A stretch of DNA of 59,334 nt from CAYLPU01 sp964385635. Lineage in GTDB: Bacteria > Chloroflexota > Anaerolineae > B4-G1. Of this stretch, positions 24,644 to 33,572 are shown one piece after another; the stretch's first letter is position 1; each line of letters opens with the position of its first letter. The stretch lies in NCBI GenBank assembly GCA_964385635.1, contig CAYLPU010000020.1, forward strand, positions 1 through 59,334, given 5' to 3'. The position numbers were made by a program, and so were the translations under genes. The notes beneath the pieces were generated by a model that worked only from the letters and a program-made list of their open reading frames with translations, made no database searches and was not told the DNA's origin.

Positions 24644-25528
24644 CTACTGCGTCTCCTGCAGGTCAACTCCAACTGCGTACGCCAGACGCCGCAGCCGGGC
24701 TATTGCATCTTGGAGCGCCACCTCCAGTTCCGCCTCCGAGCCCCCTGACCGCCCTACTGCGCTCTCAGCCAGCGCGGATCCCACTCGCCCCATCGCCTCG
24801 CTGACCTGCAGAAAGTCTCTCACTGCGTCCCACCCCGACGGGGCGTCAGGCATCTCCGCCAGCATTGCTGGCGCTCCCAATGGCTCAATATGTTCCATCT
24901 GGGGTAGAGGCTTCTGGTAGGCTCCGAGTCCGAGTGCCGTCCGCACCTGGCCCTCGACGAAAGCCAGGGCGCTCGGATCCTGGACGTAGTTCAGATTATC
25001 GGTGTCAATAGCCAGCAATGGGGTTTGGGTATAGGTGGAGTAGTGTCGTTCGTAGGCCTGTCGCAGGCTTTCGATGTAGGCGCGATTTATCTCTCGTTCG
25101 TAGATGCGATCACGGGTTGCGATGCGCGCCATCAGCACGTCGATATCGGCACGCAGGTAGATGACGAGATCGGGCACCGGCGCACGGTCGGCCAGGAGCC
25201 CAAATAACCGTTCGTACATTCCTAACTCGTCGCCTTCCAGATTCAGGTGCGCAAACAGGCTGTCCTTGGCGAAGGTATAATCTGCGATGAGAAGGCCATG
25301 CGCCAGAAGCGCCGGTACCTGCTGTTGTTGCCGGTAGCGGCTCAGTAGAAAAAACATCTGGGTCTGGAAGGCGTAACGGGCGCGATCGGCATAGAAGTCG
25401 GAGAGGAAAGGATTCTCCTCAAAGGCCTCCAACAGCAAGCCTGCTTTGAAGCGGGGTTGCAATAGACGGGCCAACGTTGTCTTCCCTACCCCGATGGCAC
25501 CTTCGATGGCAAGAAAGAAAGGTCGCAT
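24644..25528 (-). CDS. Deoxynucleoside kinase, copy 2, with C-terminal extension
   Basis: The kinase part (about residues 1-205) has P-loop EGAIGVGKTTLA, LLEAFEENPFLSDFYADRAR, IADYTFAKDSLFA and RIATRDRIYEREI. An extension of roughly 85 residues follows (from about GAYQKPLPQMEHIE) that ordinary dGK/dCK proteins lack. It is helical and Ala/Glu-rich at its end (EAELEVALQDAIARLRRLAY), and its function is unknown. GGAGGT stands eight bases before the ATG. It lies 17 bp after the mutase gene in the same operon. Confidence 0.9.
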   Translation of the reverse strand: MRPFFLAIEGAIGVGKTTLARLLQPRFKAGLLLEAFEENPFLSDFYADRARYAFQTQMFFLLSRYRQQQQVPALLAHGLLIADYTFAKDSLFAHLNLEGDELGMYERLFGLLADRAPVPDLVIYLRADIDVLMARIATRDRIYEREINRAYIESLRQAYERHYSTYTQTPLLAIDTDNLNYVQDPSALAFVEGQVRTALGLGAYQKPLPQMEHIEPLGAPAMLAEMPDAPSGWDAVRDFLQVSEAMGRVGSALAESAVGRSGGSEAELEVALQDAIARLRRLAYAVGVDLQETQ

Positions 25529-25545
25529 CACGGGGGACCTCCAGT

Positions 25546-26973
25546 CTACCCGCCAGCCACCTGCTCGCCGTAGGCCAGCAGTGCTTCGACCATACCCGGC
25601 TCGCGCGCTTCAGCGTAGACTCGCAGCACCGGCTCGGTTCCTGAGGGGCGGATCAGGAGCCAAGAGTCGTCAGCCAACAAGTACTTGACCCCATCCAGCG
25701 TTTTCACCTCAACGATCTCCTGGCTACCCAGAGAGGCTGGCACGTCTCCAGTCAACCGGGCGACCATCTCCGCTTTGGCGATGGGGCGGCGAAGTGGGAC
25801 GTCGCGGCGTGCATAATGGGTCGGACCAACATCGGCCTGGAGGCCAGCCACCAGTTCATGCAGAGGCGCACCGGCGACAGAGACGATCTCCAACAGCAAC
25901 AGTCCCATCAACACGCCATCTCCCTCTGGAATGTGGCCCTTGATGCATATCCCGCCCGACTCCTCCCCACCGATGAGCACATCGCTGTTCAACATGTGGT
26001 CGGCGATGTAGTCAAAGCCCACGGGCGTCTCCAAAAGCGGTAGGTTGTAGCGCGCCGCCAGGCGGTCCACCATGCGAGTGGTTGAGACGGTCTTGACGAC
26101 TGCCCCACTCCATCCTCGTTCCTCAACCAGATACCGGAGGGCCAAGGCGAAGATATGATGCGGGTCCACGAAGTTCCCGTGGGCGTCCATCGCGCCGATG
26201 CGGTCTCCGTCTCCGTCGGTGGCCAGCCCCAGGTCGGCGTGGTAGGACTGCATGGCCGCTCCCAATGCGCTCAGGTAGTGGGCCATAGGCTCCGGGTGAA
26301 TGCCGCCAAAGCCAGGGTTCATCTCGCCCCGGATTTCGTGCACCCGGCATCTGGTGCGGGCCAACATATCAGCGATGCACTTACGGCCCGATCCGTACAT
26401 CGCGTCGGTCACCACCCGCAGTTCGCCGTCCGAGATCACATCCAGGTCTACCAGTTGACTGAGATGCTCGTAGTAGGCCCAGGCCGGGTCGAATCGGCGG
26501 ATGAGCCCCTCATCCAGCGCCACTTGATAGTCCATCACGTTAGGCCCACGAGCCATCTCCTGGTTGCGCACCAGGTGTGCCTCGACGCGATCCACCTGCT
26601 CCGGCAATGCCGCCCCGCCAAAGGCGGCCTTGAGTTTGACGCCGTTGTAGCGCGGCGCATTGTGGCTGGCGGTGATCATCACACCAGCAGTAGCCCCTTT
26701 GTGAACAACGGAGTAAGAGATAGCTGGGGTCGGAGCATCGGCGCGGGTGAGGTGGGAGACGATGGAGTTGCCAGCCATGACGCGGGCCACCTCAGTCGCG
26801 TAGCGATCAGAGAGGAAGCGGGTGTCGAAGCCGACGACAACCTCAGGCTGACCATTGCCGGTCTCCTCCAGCACGTAGTCGGCGATGGCCTGGGCCACCA
26901 GCCGCAGGTTGGCGAAGGTAAAGGTATCAGAGATGACGGCGCGCCAGCCGTCGGTACCGAACTTGATAGTCAT
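25546..26973 (-). CDS. Phosphohexomutase (phosphoglucomutase/phosphomannomutase family)
   Basis: This 475-residue enzyme moves phosphate between C1 and C6 of a hexose phosphate. It starts IKFGTDGWRAVISDTF. The phosphoserine loop is VMITASHNAPRYNG, the metal loop ATDGDGDRIG, the sugar-binding loop GGEESGGICI and the phosphate site RPSGTEPVLRVYAE. All four family motifs are intact. The ATG at 26973 fits the family N-terminus; the codons before it are leader. It is the first gene of a seven-gene minus-strand operon with promoter at 27099-27127. Glucose versus mannose preference cannot be fixed. Confidence 0.94.
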   Translation of the reverse strand: MTIKFGTDGWRAVISDTFTFANLRLVAQAIADYVLEETGNGQPEVVVGFDTRFLSDRYATEVARVMAGNSIVSHLTRADAPTPAISYSVVHKGATAGVMITASHNAPRYNGVKLKAAFGGAALPEQVDRVEAHLVRNQEMARGPNVMDYQVALDEGLIRRFDPAWAYYEHLSQLVDLDVISDGELRVVTDAMYGSGRKCIADMLARTRCRVHEIRGEMNPGFGGIHPEPMAHYLSALGAAMQSYHADLGLATDGDGDRIGAMDAHGNFVDPHHIFALALRYLVEERGWSGAVVKTVSTTRMVDRLAARYNLPLLETPVGFDYIADHMLNSDVLIGGEESGGICIKGHIPEGDGVLMGLLLLEIVSVAGAPLHELVAGLQADVGPTHYARRDVPLRRPIAKAEMVARLTGDVPASLGSQEIVEVKTLDGVKYLLADDSWLLIRPSGTEPVLRVYAEAREPGMVEALLAYGEQVAGG

Positions 26974-27098
26974 AGTATGCTCCTTGGTATGTCTGATGCG
27001 CAGAGTGCAATACACAAAACGAATTCCGTTCCTACGTTTCACGTACGTTGGCCTATGGGCGTTGGCGGTTCAGCCTCTCCGTTTCCTCACGCGGCCTG

Positions 27099-27127
27099 AT
27101 TATAGTCCGAGAACCGGCAGGTGTCAA
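27099..27127 (-). promoter_or_regulatory. Consensus promoter of the 19231-26973 operon
   Basis: TTGACA, 17 bp, TATAAT on the minus strand, a full consensus match. The leader to the ATG at 26973 is about 120 nt, long for this window, and contains an ACGTGAAACGT motif related to the ACGTTTCACG repeats. Confidence 0.8.
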
Positions 27128-27130
27128 CGC

Positions 27131-28552
27131 TCATACGTCAAAGTAGAGTTCCATCTCATAGGGATGCGGGCGGTTGCGCACCTGGTAGTACTCCTCGTCC
27201 ATCTTGAAGGCAATCCAGCGCTCGATCAAATCTTCACTGAAGACATCCCCGGCCAACAGGAAGTCACGATCCGCCGCCAGCGCATCCAGCGCCTCCTTGA
27301 GCGATGCAGGCAGCGGCCGGATAGCCGCTCGCTGTTCATCCGTCCAAGCGAAGACGTCGGCGTCTATCGGGCCAAAGCCAGCCTCGGTGGGATCAATCCG
27401 GCGCCGGACACCGTCCAGCCCAGCCAGGAGTTGCGCCGCCAGCGCCAGGTAGACGTTGCAGGTGGCATCCGGTGGACGGAACTCGAGACGCACCTGATCG
27501 GGTTGGGTGGCATAGCGCGGGATGCGCACGGCAGCGCTCCGGTTGCCGACGGAGAAAAAGGCGTTGACCGGGGCTTCGAAGCCAGACACGAGCCGCCGGT
27601 AGGAGTTGGTGCTGGGACTGACGAAAGCCAGCAATGCTGGCCCGTGGAGCAGCAGCCCACCGATGTAGTACAGCGCCGTCTGGCTCAGCAGACCATAGCC
27701 TGCGGGGTCGTAGAACACGTTCCGATCGTCCTTGAACAGATGTTGGTGGAAGTGCATCCCCGACCCAGCCTCGCCGTAGAGCGGCTTGGGCATAAAGGTA
27801 ACTGTCTGGCCGTGCCGGTGGGCGACCATCTTGGTGACGTACTTGACAATCATCGTCACATCGCCAGCATCCAGGAGACCCATCAGCGGCGTTTCGATTT
27901 CGCATTGACCTGGCCCGCCTACCTCGTGATGGTGGTACTTGACCGGCACCCCCATCGCCTGGAGGTGCAGGCTCATCTCGGCGCGCAGGTTATAGAGCGT
28001 GTCCTTGGGAGGGATAGCGTGATAGCCGCCGTGGAGCGGGATGTAGTGACCATGTCCCCCCGCGCCACTGCGCCAGGTAGCCTCGCCCGATTCGACGCTG
28101 TACCCGGAGCGATTCATCTCATTTTCATAGGTCACACTGTCGAAGACGTAGAACTCGAACTCCGGCCCCCACAGGCTCCGGTCGACGATGCCGCTCTCGA
28201 CCATGTAATCCTCGGCACGGCGAGCGATGTTACGTGGATCGTTGGGGAAGACCACCTTCGTATCCGCCTCCAGCGTGATGCAGATGAAACTGAGGGTGGG
28301 CATGTCCCAGAAAGGATCATCGAAACCAGTAGAGAGATCGGGCACCAGCACCATGTCGCCGGCCTTGACCGACTTCAGGCCGACGGAGGAGCCATCGAAG
28401 CCAACGCCACCCTCCATCAGCGCCGGGGTGAACTGGCTCTGGGGGATCGTGAGATGGTGCCAGCGCCCCCAGAGATCAGTGAACTTAAGATCAACCATCT
28501 GAACACCGTTCTGTTCCACATAGCGTTGTGCTTCTTCGAACGTGCCAAACAT
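27131..28552 (-). CDS. glnA: Glutamine synthetase, type I
   Basis: It makes glutamine from glutamate, ammonia and ATP. The 473-residue protein has the GSI motifs: GVGFDGSSVGL, LWGPEFEFYVFD, the metal and ammonia region GPGQCEIE, FMPKPLYGEAGSGMH, and the flap NSYRRLVSGFEAPV. The region corresponding to the adenylylated Tyr loop reads DADVFAWTDEQ and has no Tyr, so control by adenylylation is unlikely. The ATG at 28552 follows AAAGGAG. No strong promoter was identified immediately upstream. Confidence 0.97.
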   Translation of the reverse strand: MFGTFEEAQRYVEQNGVQMVDLKFTDLWGRWHHLTIPQSQFTPALMEGGVGFDGSSVGLKSVKAGDMVLVPDLSTGFDDPFWDMPTLSFICITLEADTKVVFPNDPRNIARRAEDYMVESGIVDRSLWGPEFEFYVFDSVTYENEMNRSGYSVESGEATWRSGAGGHGHYIPLHGGYHAIPPKDTLYNLRAEMSLHLQAMGVPVKYHHHEVGGPGQCEIETPLMGLLDAGDVTMIVKYVTKMVAHRHGQTVTFMPKPLYGEAGSGMHFHQHLFKDDRNVFYDPAGYGLLSQTALYYIGGLLLHGPALLAFVSPSTNSYRRLVSGFEAPVNAFFSVGNRSAAVRIPRYATQPDQVRLEFRPPDATCNVYLALAAQLLAGLDGVRRRIDPTEAGFGPIDADVFAWTDEQRAAIRPLPASLKEALDALAADRDFLLAGDVFSEDLIERWIAFKMDEEYYQVRNRPHPYEMELYFDV

Positions 28553-28629
28553 CGTGTGCTCCTTTCGCAAACCATTGCGGCAGTTGGTAGCGAGCAGTAG
28601 GGTGGTTAGAACCGATTATGCATCCCGGC

Positions 28630-29481
28630 TCATCGCGTCACCCTTGCCATTTCAATCACCCCGTCCTCTGCGATTGGATAGACGCAGTCACAGCCTGCGC
28701 AACGGAAAGCCTGCACCTCGCGGTTCAGCCGGCCACCGCAGACCGGGCAGTGCAAAATCTCCAGCAGTGGCCGAACGGACCCACCCTGTGGCTCACCGAC
28801 CTTGATCGCCCACACCAGGTCATAGTCCATCTGCCATGGCTGCACCTTGACCGCATCAAGGGGAAACTCGCGCAGCAAGTGCTCGAACTTGTCGCGAGGA
28901 AAGGCTCGCCCAGGCAGGAATCTCGCATCACGCCCGATCCGATTGGTCACCAGCAACACCCCACCGGGCCGTAAAACGCGCACCAGTTCCACCAGCACCG
29001 CTCGCGGGTCGGGCGTGAACTCCAATGCCTCCAGGCAGACCACACCGTCGAAAGTGTCGTCATCGAAAGGCAACCAGCGGGCATCCTGCCACAAGAAAGT
29101 GAGCCGATCTGCAAACTGCGCCGTCCTCCGCACCGCCTCGCGCAGCATACGGCGCGAGAGATCAAGTCCGATGACCCGCCCGCGAAAGGCTGGCTGGCGC
29201 AGCAGCGCCCGGGACAGCCGGCCGGTGCCCGTCGCCACATCGAGCACCAGAGGCGCGGGGACCGACTCCAGTGCGCGGGCCAGCGGCAGACCCAGGAACC
29301 ACTGCTCAGCACCGGTGTCGAACTGCTTGATGCGCTCGTAGGCCCGCGCCGACCAATCGTAGAGCAGCACCACGGCGCGCGGCCCCAGGTAAGTGCCCTC
29401 AGCGACGATCAGTTGCCAGTAGAGCAACAACCCCAGCAGTACGAGGCCAAGGAGCCCCAGTACCAGCGCGATCCAGACCAT
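28630..29481 (-). CDS. Membrane-anchored SAM methyltransferase with Trm112-like zinc domain
   Basis: The 283-residue protein starts with a membrane helix (about 3-25). A class I methyltransferase fold follows, with motif I VLDVATGTGRLSRALL, GLDLSRRMLREA, CLEALEFTPDP and LRPGGVLLVTNR. The last 50 residues form a small zinc domain (LHCPVCGGRL, then FRCAGCDCVYP) of the Trm112/YcaR type. The methyl acceptor is unknown; anchoring suggests a lipid or envelope substrate. It is the last gene in the operon that begins with rpiB. Confidence 0.88.
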   Translation of the reverse strand: MVWIALVLGLLGLVLLGLLLYWQLIVAEGTYLGPRAVVLLYDWSARAYERIKQFDTGAEQWFLGLPLARALESVPAPLVLDVATGTGRLSRALLRQPAFRGRVIGLDLSRRMLREAVRRTAQFADRLTFLWQDARWLPFDDDTFDGVVCLEALEFTPDPRAVLVELVRVLRPGGVLLVTNRIGRDARFLPGRAFPRDKFEHLLREFPLDAVKVQPWQMDYDLVWAIKVGEPQGGSVRPLLEILHCPVCGGRLNREVQAFRCAGCDCVYPIAEDGVIEMARVTR

Positions 29482-29484
29482 TGT

Positions 29485-30381
29485 TTACAGCGTCCAGGCA
29501 GCAACCAGCATCGCCACCATCAGCCAGGGGCGGGTGTACCGCACATACCAGGAGGCAGGCTGACCACGCCGTAGCCAGGGAAGCAGCACCAGTTGCGGGG
29601 CAAGCAACAACAACAACCCCCCCGCTGCCAGAGGATGGTGCAGGGCGACAGAGAGCGTCGCTGCCAAGAACTGGGCACCCACTCCCAGCGCGCGCCCCAA
29701 AGGTGACCTGACTCGCCATGCAGCCCCCCAGGCCAGCGCGAAAGCCAACGCCAGCCCAGTCGAACTCAACGTCAGCGACCCAAAGGCAGCGTGCCCGGCA
29801 AGCCAGGGCAAAGTCACTGCGACGACAGCGTCACATTCTGGTGTGATGGAGCCCCGCCCTCCCTCCCAGGCCAGGCCCAATTGCATCACAGCCAGAGCAG
29901 CCGCGCTCAACAGCAGCAACTCCGGACCCAGCAGTGCCCCCAGCAGTGCTGTCACCGGCAAGGCGACGGCGATCGCTGAGAGTGCCGGGCCACAGGCAGG
30001 CCAGAGAACATCACCCCACCAGGTGCGTAGTTGCCCCAGCCAGCGGGATGCACGATCCCCAAAAGAGCCAGGGAGTGTGTAGGGAAGTATTATGACTGGC
30101 TCACCGAAGCACCAGTTGCGCCAGCGGCGCAGCGGTGTTGCCCAGTTTGTGCTTCCCATCGCCACCCACAACGTGCCCCATCCCCCGTCCACCAGCACGA
30201 TCAGCAAGGCAAGCCGCAGCCAGTCCCGGCCCTGCCAACCGAAGCCACCAGAGGCAACAACACCGCACAAACTCGCCCACCCCGGGGCCAGCCAAGTGGC
30301 CATACCGGTCAAACGGGCCTGAAGACGGATCAAGCCACCAGAGGCCAGGCGCGAAGAAGTGGAATGAGGATTCTCTTCCAT
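29485..30381 (-). CDS. Polytopic membrane protein, unknown
   Basis: I do not recognise the family. The protein has 298 residues and about seven or eight hydrophobic segments, very rich in Ala, Leu, Trp and Gly, with no clear catalytic motif. It lies between a GT4 glycosyltransferase and a membrane-anchored methyltransferase with gaps of 12 and 3 bp, so a role in envelope lipid or glycan work is plausible but unproven. A TGGTATAAT extended -10 box lies at 30390-30398, just before the ATG, suggesting an extra internal promoter. No strong ribosome site is seen. Confidence 0.75.
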   Translation of the reverse strand: MEENPHSTSSRLASGGLIRLQARLTGMATWLAPGWASLCGVVASGGFGWQGRDWLRLALLIVLVDGGWGTLWVAMGSTNWATPLRRWRNWCFGEPVIILPYTLPGSFGDRASRWLGQLRTWWGDVLWPACGPALSAIAVALPVTALLGALLGPELLLLSAAALAVMQLGLAWEGGRGSITPECDAVVAVTLPWLAGHAAFGSLTLSSTGLALAFALAWGAAWRVRSPLGRALGVGAQFLAATLSVALHHPLAAGGLLLLLAPQLVLLPWLRRGQPASWYVRYTRPWLMVAMLVAAWTL

Positions 30382-30393
30382 AAGCCAGGCAGA

Positions 30394-31500
30394 TTATACC
30401 ACAAACTGCTCAATAATGCTCAGGGCTGATTCGGCACAAACGGTCCAAGAGAAACGGCGCACGTTGGCAAAGCCGCGCCCGGTCAGGGTCTCCCGCAGAG
30501 CAGGATCGGCGACGACGCGCTGCATAGCAGCGGCGATGGCACCGGTATCGCCAGGATCCACCAGAAGCGCCGCGTCCCCGGCCACCTCGGGCAGGCTTGA
30601 GGTAGCACTGGTGATAACAGGACAGCCGCAGGCCTGGGCCTCCAGCACCGGCAGGCCGAAACCCTCGTACAGAGACGGAAAGACGAAAGTGAACGCCCCG
30701 CTCAGCAGGGCAGCCTTGTCCTCGTCGGAGACGTAGCCAGGGAAGCACACGTGCCCCTCCAGACCCAGATGGCGCACCTTCGTGAAAAGGTCACCGTAGA
30801 GCCAGCCACGTTTTCCGGCCAGGACGAGTCGGGGGGTTGGGTGGCTGGGTGACTGGGTGACCAGGTGAGCGAAGGCAGTGACGAGGCGAACCAGGTTCTT
30901 GCGCGGCTGGAGAGTGCCCAGGTAGAGGAAGTAGTCGCCAGCGATGCCGTAGCGCGCTTTGACCGCCTCGATCGTGGCGAGGTCGCGCACCGGGGCAAGT
31001 GTCTCATCGCGACCGGGGTAAACGACGGTGATCTTCTCCGGCGGGGTGCCGTAGCGGGTCACCAGGTCAGTCTTGGTGGCCTCTGAGTCGGCCAGGACGT
31101 GTGCAGCGGCACGCGCGTTCCAGCGGGTGGAGAGGTCGAGGTACAAACGTTGACGCCAGGGATGGGCTCTCGGGAAGTATAAGTAACCCAGATCGTGGAC
31201 AGTGACCAGGCTGGCACGTGGATGAACGAGAGGCAGGACATGGGCCGGGACGAAGAGCAGGTCTGGCGGACAGCGCGCCATCTCCCAGGAGAGACGCAGG
31301 TGGGTCCACAGGTAGGGGAAGGGGATGGCGCGGAGTTCAGCACCAGGGAAAACGCCGGCTGGAGACAGGCTGCGGAGGTAGAGGCGGAAGCGATGTCGAC
31401 TGTCGAACGCCAGCAGCGCTCGAATGAGACGCTGAGAATAGACCTCGGTGCCGGTTGGATGGGCAGTGACGGAGCGGCTGGCGTCAATACCGATCAGCAT
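30394..31500 (-). CDS. Glycosyltransferase family 4
   Basis: This is a 368-residue retaining sugar transferase with two Rossmann domains. The N-terminal domain opens MLIGIDASRSVTAHPTGTEV. The C-terminal nucleotide-sugar domain includes FLYLGTLQPRKNL, LVLAGKRGW and the ExxxxxxxE motif FPSLYEGFGLPVLEAQACG. A stretch HLVTQSPSHPTPR (30833-30870) is encoded by TGGGTGACTGGGTGAC repeats and seems to be an inserted loop. The sequence resembles mannosyl- or rhamnosyl-transferases of surface glycans. It starts 1 bp after the preceding gene ends. Confidence 0.93.
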   Translation of the reverse strand: MLIGIDASRSVTAHPTGTEVYSQRLIRALLAFDSRHRFRLYLRSLSPAGVFPGAELRAIPFPYLWTHLRLSWEMARCPPDLLFVPAHVLPLVHPRASLVTVHDLGYLYFPRAHPWRQRLYLDLSTRWNARAAAHVLADSEATKTDLVTRYGTPPEKITVVYPGRDETLAPVRDLATIEAVKARYGIAGDYFLYLGTLQPRKNLVRLVTAFAHLVTQSPSHPTPRLVLAGKRGWLYGDLFTKVRHLGLEGHVCFPGYVSDEDKAALLSGAFTFVFPSLYEGFGLPVLEAQACGCPVITSATSSLPEVAGDAALLVDPGDTGAIAAAMQRVVADPALRETLTGRGFANVRRFSWTVCAESALSIIEQFVV

Positions 31501-31501
31501 T

Positions 31502-32020
31502 CTACTGCGAGCGTCTACCGAGCAAGGCGCGCATAAGCACCATCAAACCCACCAGGATCAGGATGACGGGCCACAGCCTGGGCAGGAGTGCGCGTGTCCC
31601 AGGGCCAAGTAATCGCAGCGTCACGGCCAGCCCTGCACCACCTACCACGAATGCTACCAGGGCTAGAAAGAACGCGCCCCAATCGCGGAAGCGAGCCGCA
31701 GCCCACTGGGCCAGGAAAGAGATGCTGCCGATGAGGACAAACACGGGCCACCACGTCCTCAGGTCCCGGTACTCCAGCGGACCCAGAGTGATGAAAAAGA
31801 ACCACAGGCCGACGAGTGTGGCAGCAGTGCCGATGAAAACCAGGCCGGGGTCACGCCGCTCACCGAAGATGTAGCCGCCCAGGAATGCCAGACCTCCAGC
31901 GAGGGGGAAGACAGGCCAGATTACGTCCTGGCTGGGGATGCCGATGTTCAGCGCGTCCAGCAGAAAGTAGACGCCCAACAGGATGAGAAAAAGGCCCGGG
32001 ATGATCGCTCCTTTGCGCAT
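31502..32020 (-). CDS. Small polytopic membrane protein (DUF5668/LiaF-N-like)
   Basis: The protein has 172 residues and about six hydrophobic segments. The start RKGAIIPGLFLILLGVYFLL, and the repeated pattern of an aromatic followed by a P-V-x-L-I helix (TWWPVFVLIGSISF, LPRLWPVILILVGL), are typical of DUF5668/LiaF-type membrane domains. In other bacteria such domains occur in envelope-stress proteins. The molecular role here is unknown. It lies 4 bp after rpiB in the same operon. Confidence 0.75.
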   Translation of the reverse strand: MRKGAIIPGLFLILLGVYFLLDALNIGIPSQDVIWPVFPLAGGLAFLGGYIFGERRDPGLVFIGTAATLVGLWFFFITLGPLEYRDLRTWWPVFVLIGSISFLAQWAAARFRDWGAFFLALVAFVVGGAGLAVTLRLLGPGTRALLPRLWPVILILVGLMVLMRALLGRRSQ

Positions 32021-32024
32021 AATG

Positions 32025-32477
32025 TCACTCCTTTCCCGTCAGTTCCTCCAGTTTGCCGATCTTGTCCACGCGTCGCGCGTGGCGGCCTCCAGTGAATTCG
32101 CTGCTGAGGAAGACTTGCACAATGTCCAGTGCCAGGCCGAGACCGAGCACACGCCCGCCCAGGCACAGGAGGTTGGCATCGTTGTCCTGGCGGCTCATAC
32201 GGGCCATGTAGCAGTCGGTACATACGGCGGCGCGGACGCCGTGCACCTTGTTGGCAGTGATGCTCATACCGATTCCCGTGCCGCAGATGAGAATGCCGCA
32301 CTCGAACTCTCCAGCGGCCACAGCGCGGGCCAGCGGAGCGGCGAAGTCGGGATAGTCTACTGTCTTCGGATTATGCGTGCCAAAGTCCTGCACCTGATGA
32401 CCCTGGGCAACGAGGAACTCGGCGATTTGCTGCTTCAATTCGTAGCCACCGTGGTCAGCGCCGATGGCGATACGCAT
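32025..32477 (-). CDS. rpiB: Ribose-5-phosphate isomerase B
   Basis: It interconverts ribose 5-phosphate and ribulose 5-phosphate. The 150-residue length equals that of typical RpiB. The sequence shows IAIGADHGGYELKQ, the catalytic Cys in GILICGTGIGMSI, and SRQDNDANLLCLGGRVLG. The ATG at 32477 is chosen because GGGAGGTG precedes it; longer upstream frames overlap the divergent lipase gene. A good promoter is at 32503-32531. It heads an operon with a membrane protein, GT4, another membrane protein and a methyltransferase. Confidence 0.96.
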   Translation of the reverse strand: MRIAIGADHGGYELKQQIAEFLVAQGHQVQDFGTHNPKTVDYPDFAAPLARAVAAGEFECGILICGTGIGMSITANKVHGVRAAVCTDCYMARMSRQDNDANLLCLGGRVLGLGLALDIVQVFLSSEFTGGRHARRVDKIGKLEELTGKE

Positions 32478-32502
32478 AAGTTCACCTCCCGTCGTGGGGG
32501 GC

Positions 32503-32531
32503 ATTGTAGACCAAAACGGCCTGCCCGTCAA
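32503..32531 (-). promoter_or_regulatory. Promoter of the rpiB operon
   Basis: TTGACG, 17 bp, TACAAT on the minus strand; leader about 20 nt. Confidence 0.7.
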
Positions 32532-32561
32532 GGCGACTTCACTACCACCCCCGCCTCTCAG

Positions 32562-32590
32562 TTCCCCGCTGGGAATGAACGTGCTATAAT
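32562..32590 (+). promoter_or_regulatory. Extended -10 promoter for the lipase gene
   Basis: TGCTATAAT is an extended -10 box; the -35 position (TTCCCC) is weak. The start codon is about 100 nt downstream. Confidence 0.55.
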
Positions 32591-32693
32591 CAGACAGTCC
32601 GATGCTTAAGAAATGCTCCAGGTCGATCCATAATCGGCCTGCCCAGGGCGGCGGAGGACGAGGTATTACCCGGTCAGATAAGGAGCAGAAGAA

Positions 32694-33536
32694 GTGAACC
32701 ACAGCGAAAGCACATTCAGCGGTTTCGGGGAGCTGGAACTCTACTACCAGCGCTGGCGACCGGAAGGAGAACCGAAGGCCACCCTGGCCATCGTCCATGG
32801 CTTTGGCGAGCATAGCGACCGTTACGGTAACGTGGTGGACTGGTTCGTGCCCAAAGGGTACGCCGTCTACGCCTTCGACCTTCGGGGCCACGGTCGCTCG
32901 CCTGGCCCACGCGGCTACATCAACGAGTGGGCCGAGTTTCGCGGAGACGTGAAGTCATTCCTGGAACTCGTGCGCGAGCAGGAACCGGGCCAAGTCATCT
33001 CCCTGCTGGGACACAGCATGGGCGGGCTGATCGTCCTGGAGTACGTGCTACACCACCCAGAGGGACTGGCCGGCGTGATCGCATCCGGACCATTGCTGGC
33101 CCAGGCCGGCGTTTCCCCGCTCCTGATGGCGCTGAGCAAGGTACTGTCAGGTGTCCTGCCTCGACTCACGCTCAACACCAAACTAGACGCCACGACCATC
33201 TCCCGCGATCCGGCCGTCGTCGAAGCCTACGTCAACGATCCACTGGTGCACAGCCTGGGCACCCCGCGCTTGAGCACCGAACTCACCCAGGCGACGGAGT
33301 GGACGCAGGCACACGCCGCCGAGATGGAGATTCCGTGCCTGATCGTGCACGGCAGCGCCGACCGACTGTGCCCACCGGAGGGCAGCCGCGTCTTCTACGA
33401 GAATACGACGCTTGCTGACAAGAAGCGGCAAGTCTACGCGGACTACTACCATGAGGTCTTCAACGAGGTCGGCAAGGAACGGGTGTTGGCAGACGTGGAG
33501 GCGTGGGTTGAGCGGCATCTGCCACGCCCTGAGTGA
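32694..33536 (+). CDS. Alpha/beta hydrolase (lysophospholipase / monoacylglycerol lipase type)
   Basis: The enzyme has 280 residues. The nucleophile elbow is LLGHSMGGLIV, the Asp is in VHGSADRLCPP and the His in YADYYHEVFNE. The oxyanion strand reads AIVHGFGEHSDRYG, and DLRGHGRSPGPRG is typical of the Hydrolase_4 group (monoglyceride lipase, PldB-like). The start is GTG at 32694, eight bases after AAGGAG. No signal peptide is present, so it acts inside the cell, probably on monoacylglycerols or lysophospholipids. Confidence 0.92.
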   Translation: MNHSESTFSGFGELELYYQRWRPEGEPKATLAIVHGFGEHSDRYGNVVDWFVPKGYAVYAFDLRGHGRSPGPRGYINEWAEFRGDVKSFLELVREQEPGQVISLLGHSMGGLIVLEYVLHHPEGLAGVIASGPLLAQAGVSPLLMALSKVLSGVLPRLTLNTKLDATTISRDPAVVEAYVNDPLVHSLGTPRLSTELTQATEWTQAHAAEMEIPCLIVHGSADRLCPPEGSRVFYENTTLADKKRQVYADYYHEVFNEVGKERVLADVEAWVERHLPRPE

Positions 33537-33543
33537 GCATTGT

Positions 33544-33572
33544 TTGACCAGCCTGTGCCTTTGTGTTAGAAT
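33544..33572 (+). promoter_or_regulatory. Candidate promoter upstream of hicBA
   Basis: TTGACC, 17 bp, TAGAAT, starting just after the lipase stop codon. The hicB ATG is about 195 nt further, so a long leader would result. Confidence 0.6.

Noticed and set aside
26885..28600. 571-codon plus-strand frame opposite glnA
   Set aside because: It lies over the conserved glutamine synthetase gene, and its translation is low-complexity without motifs.
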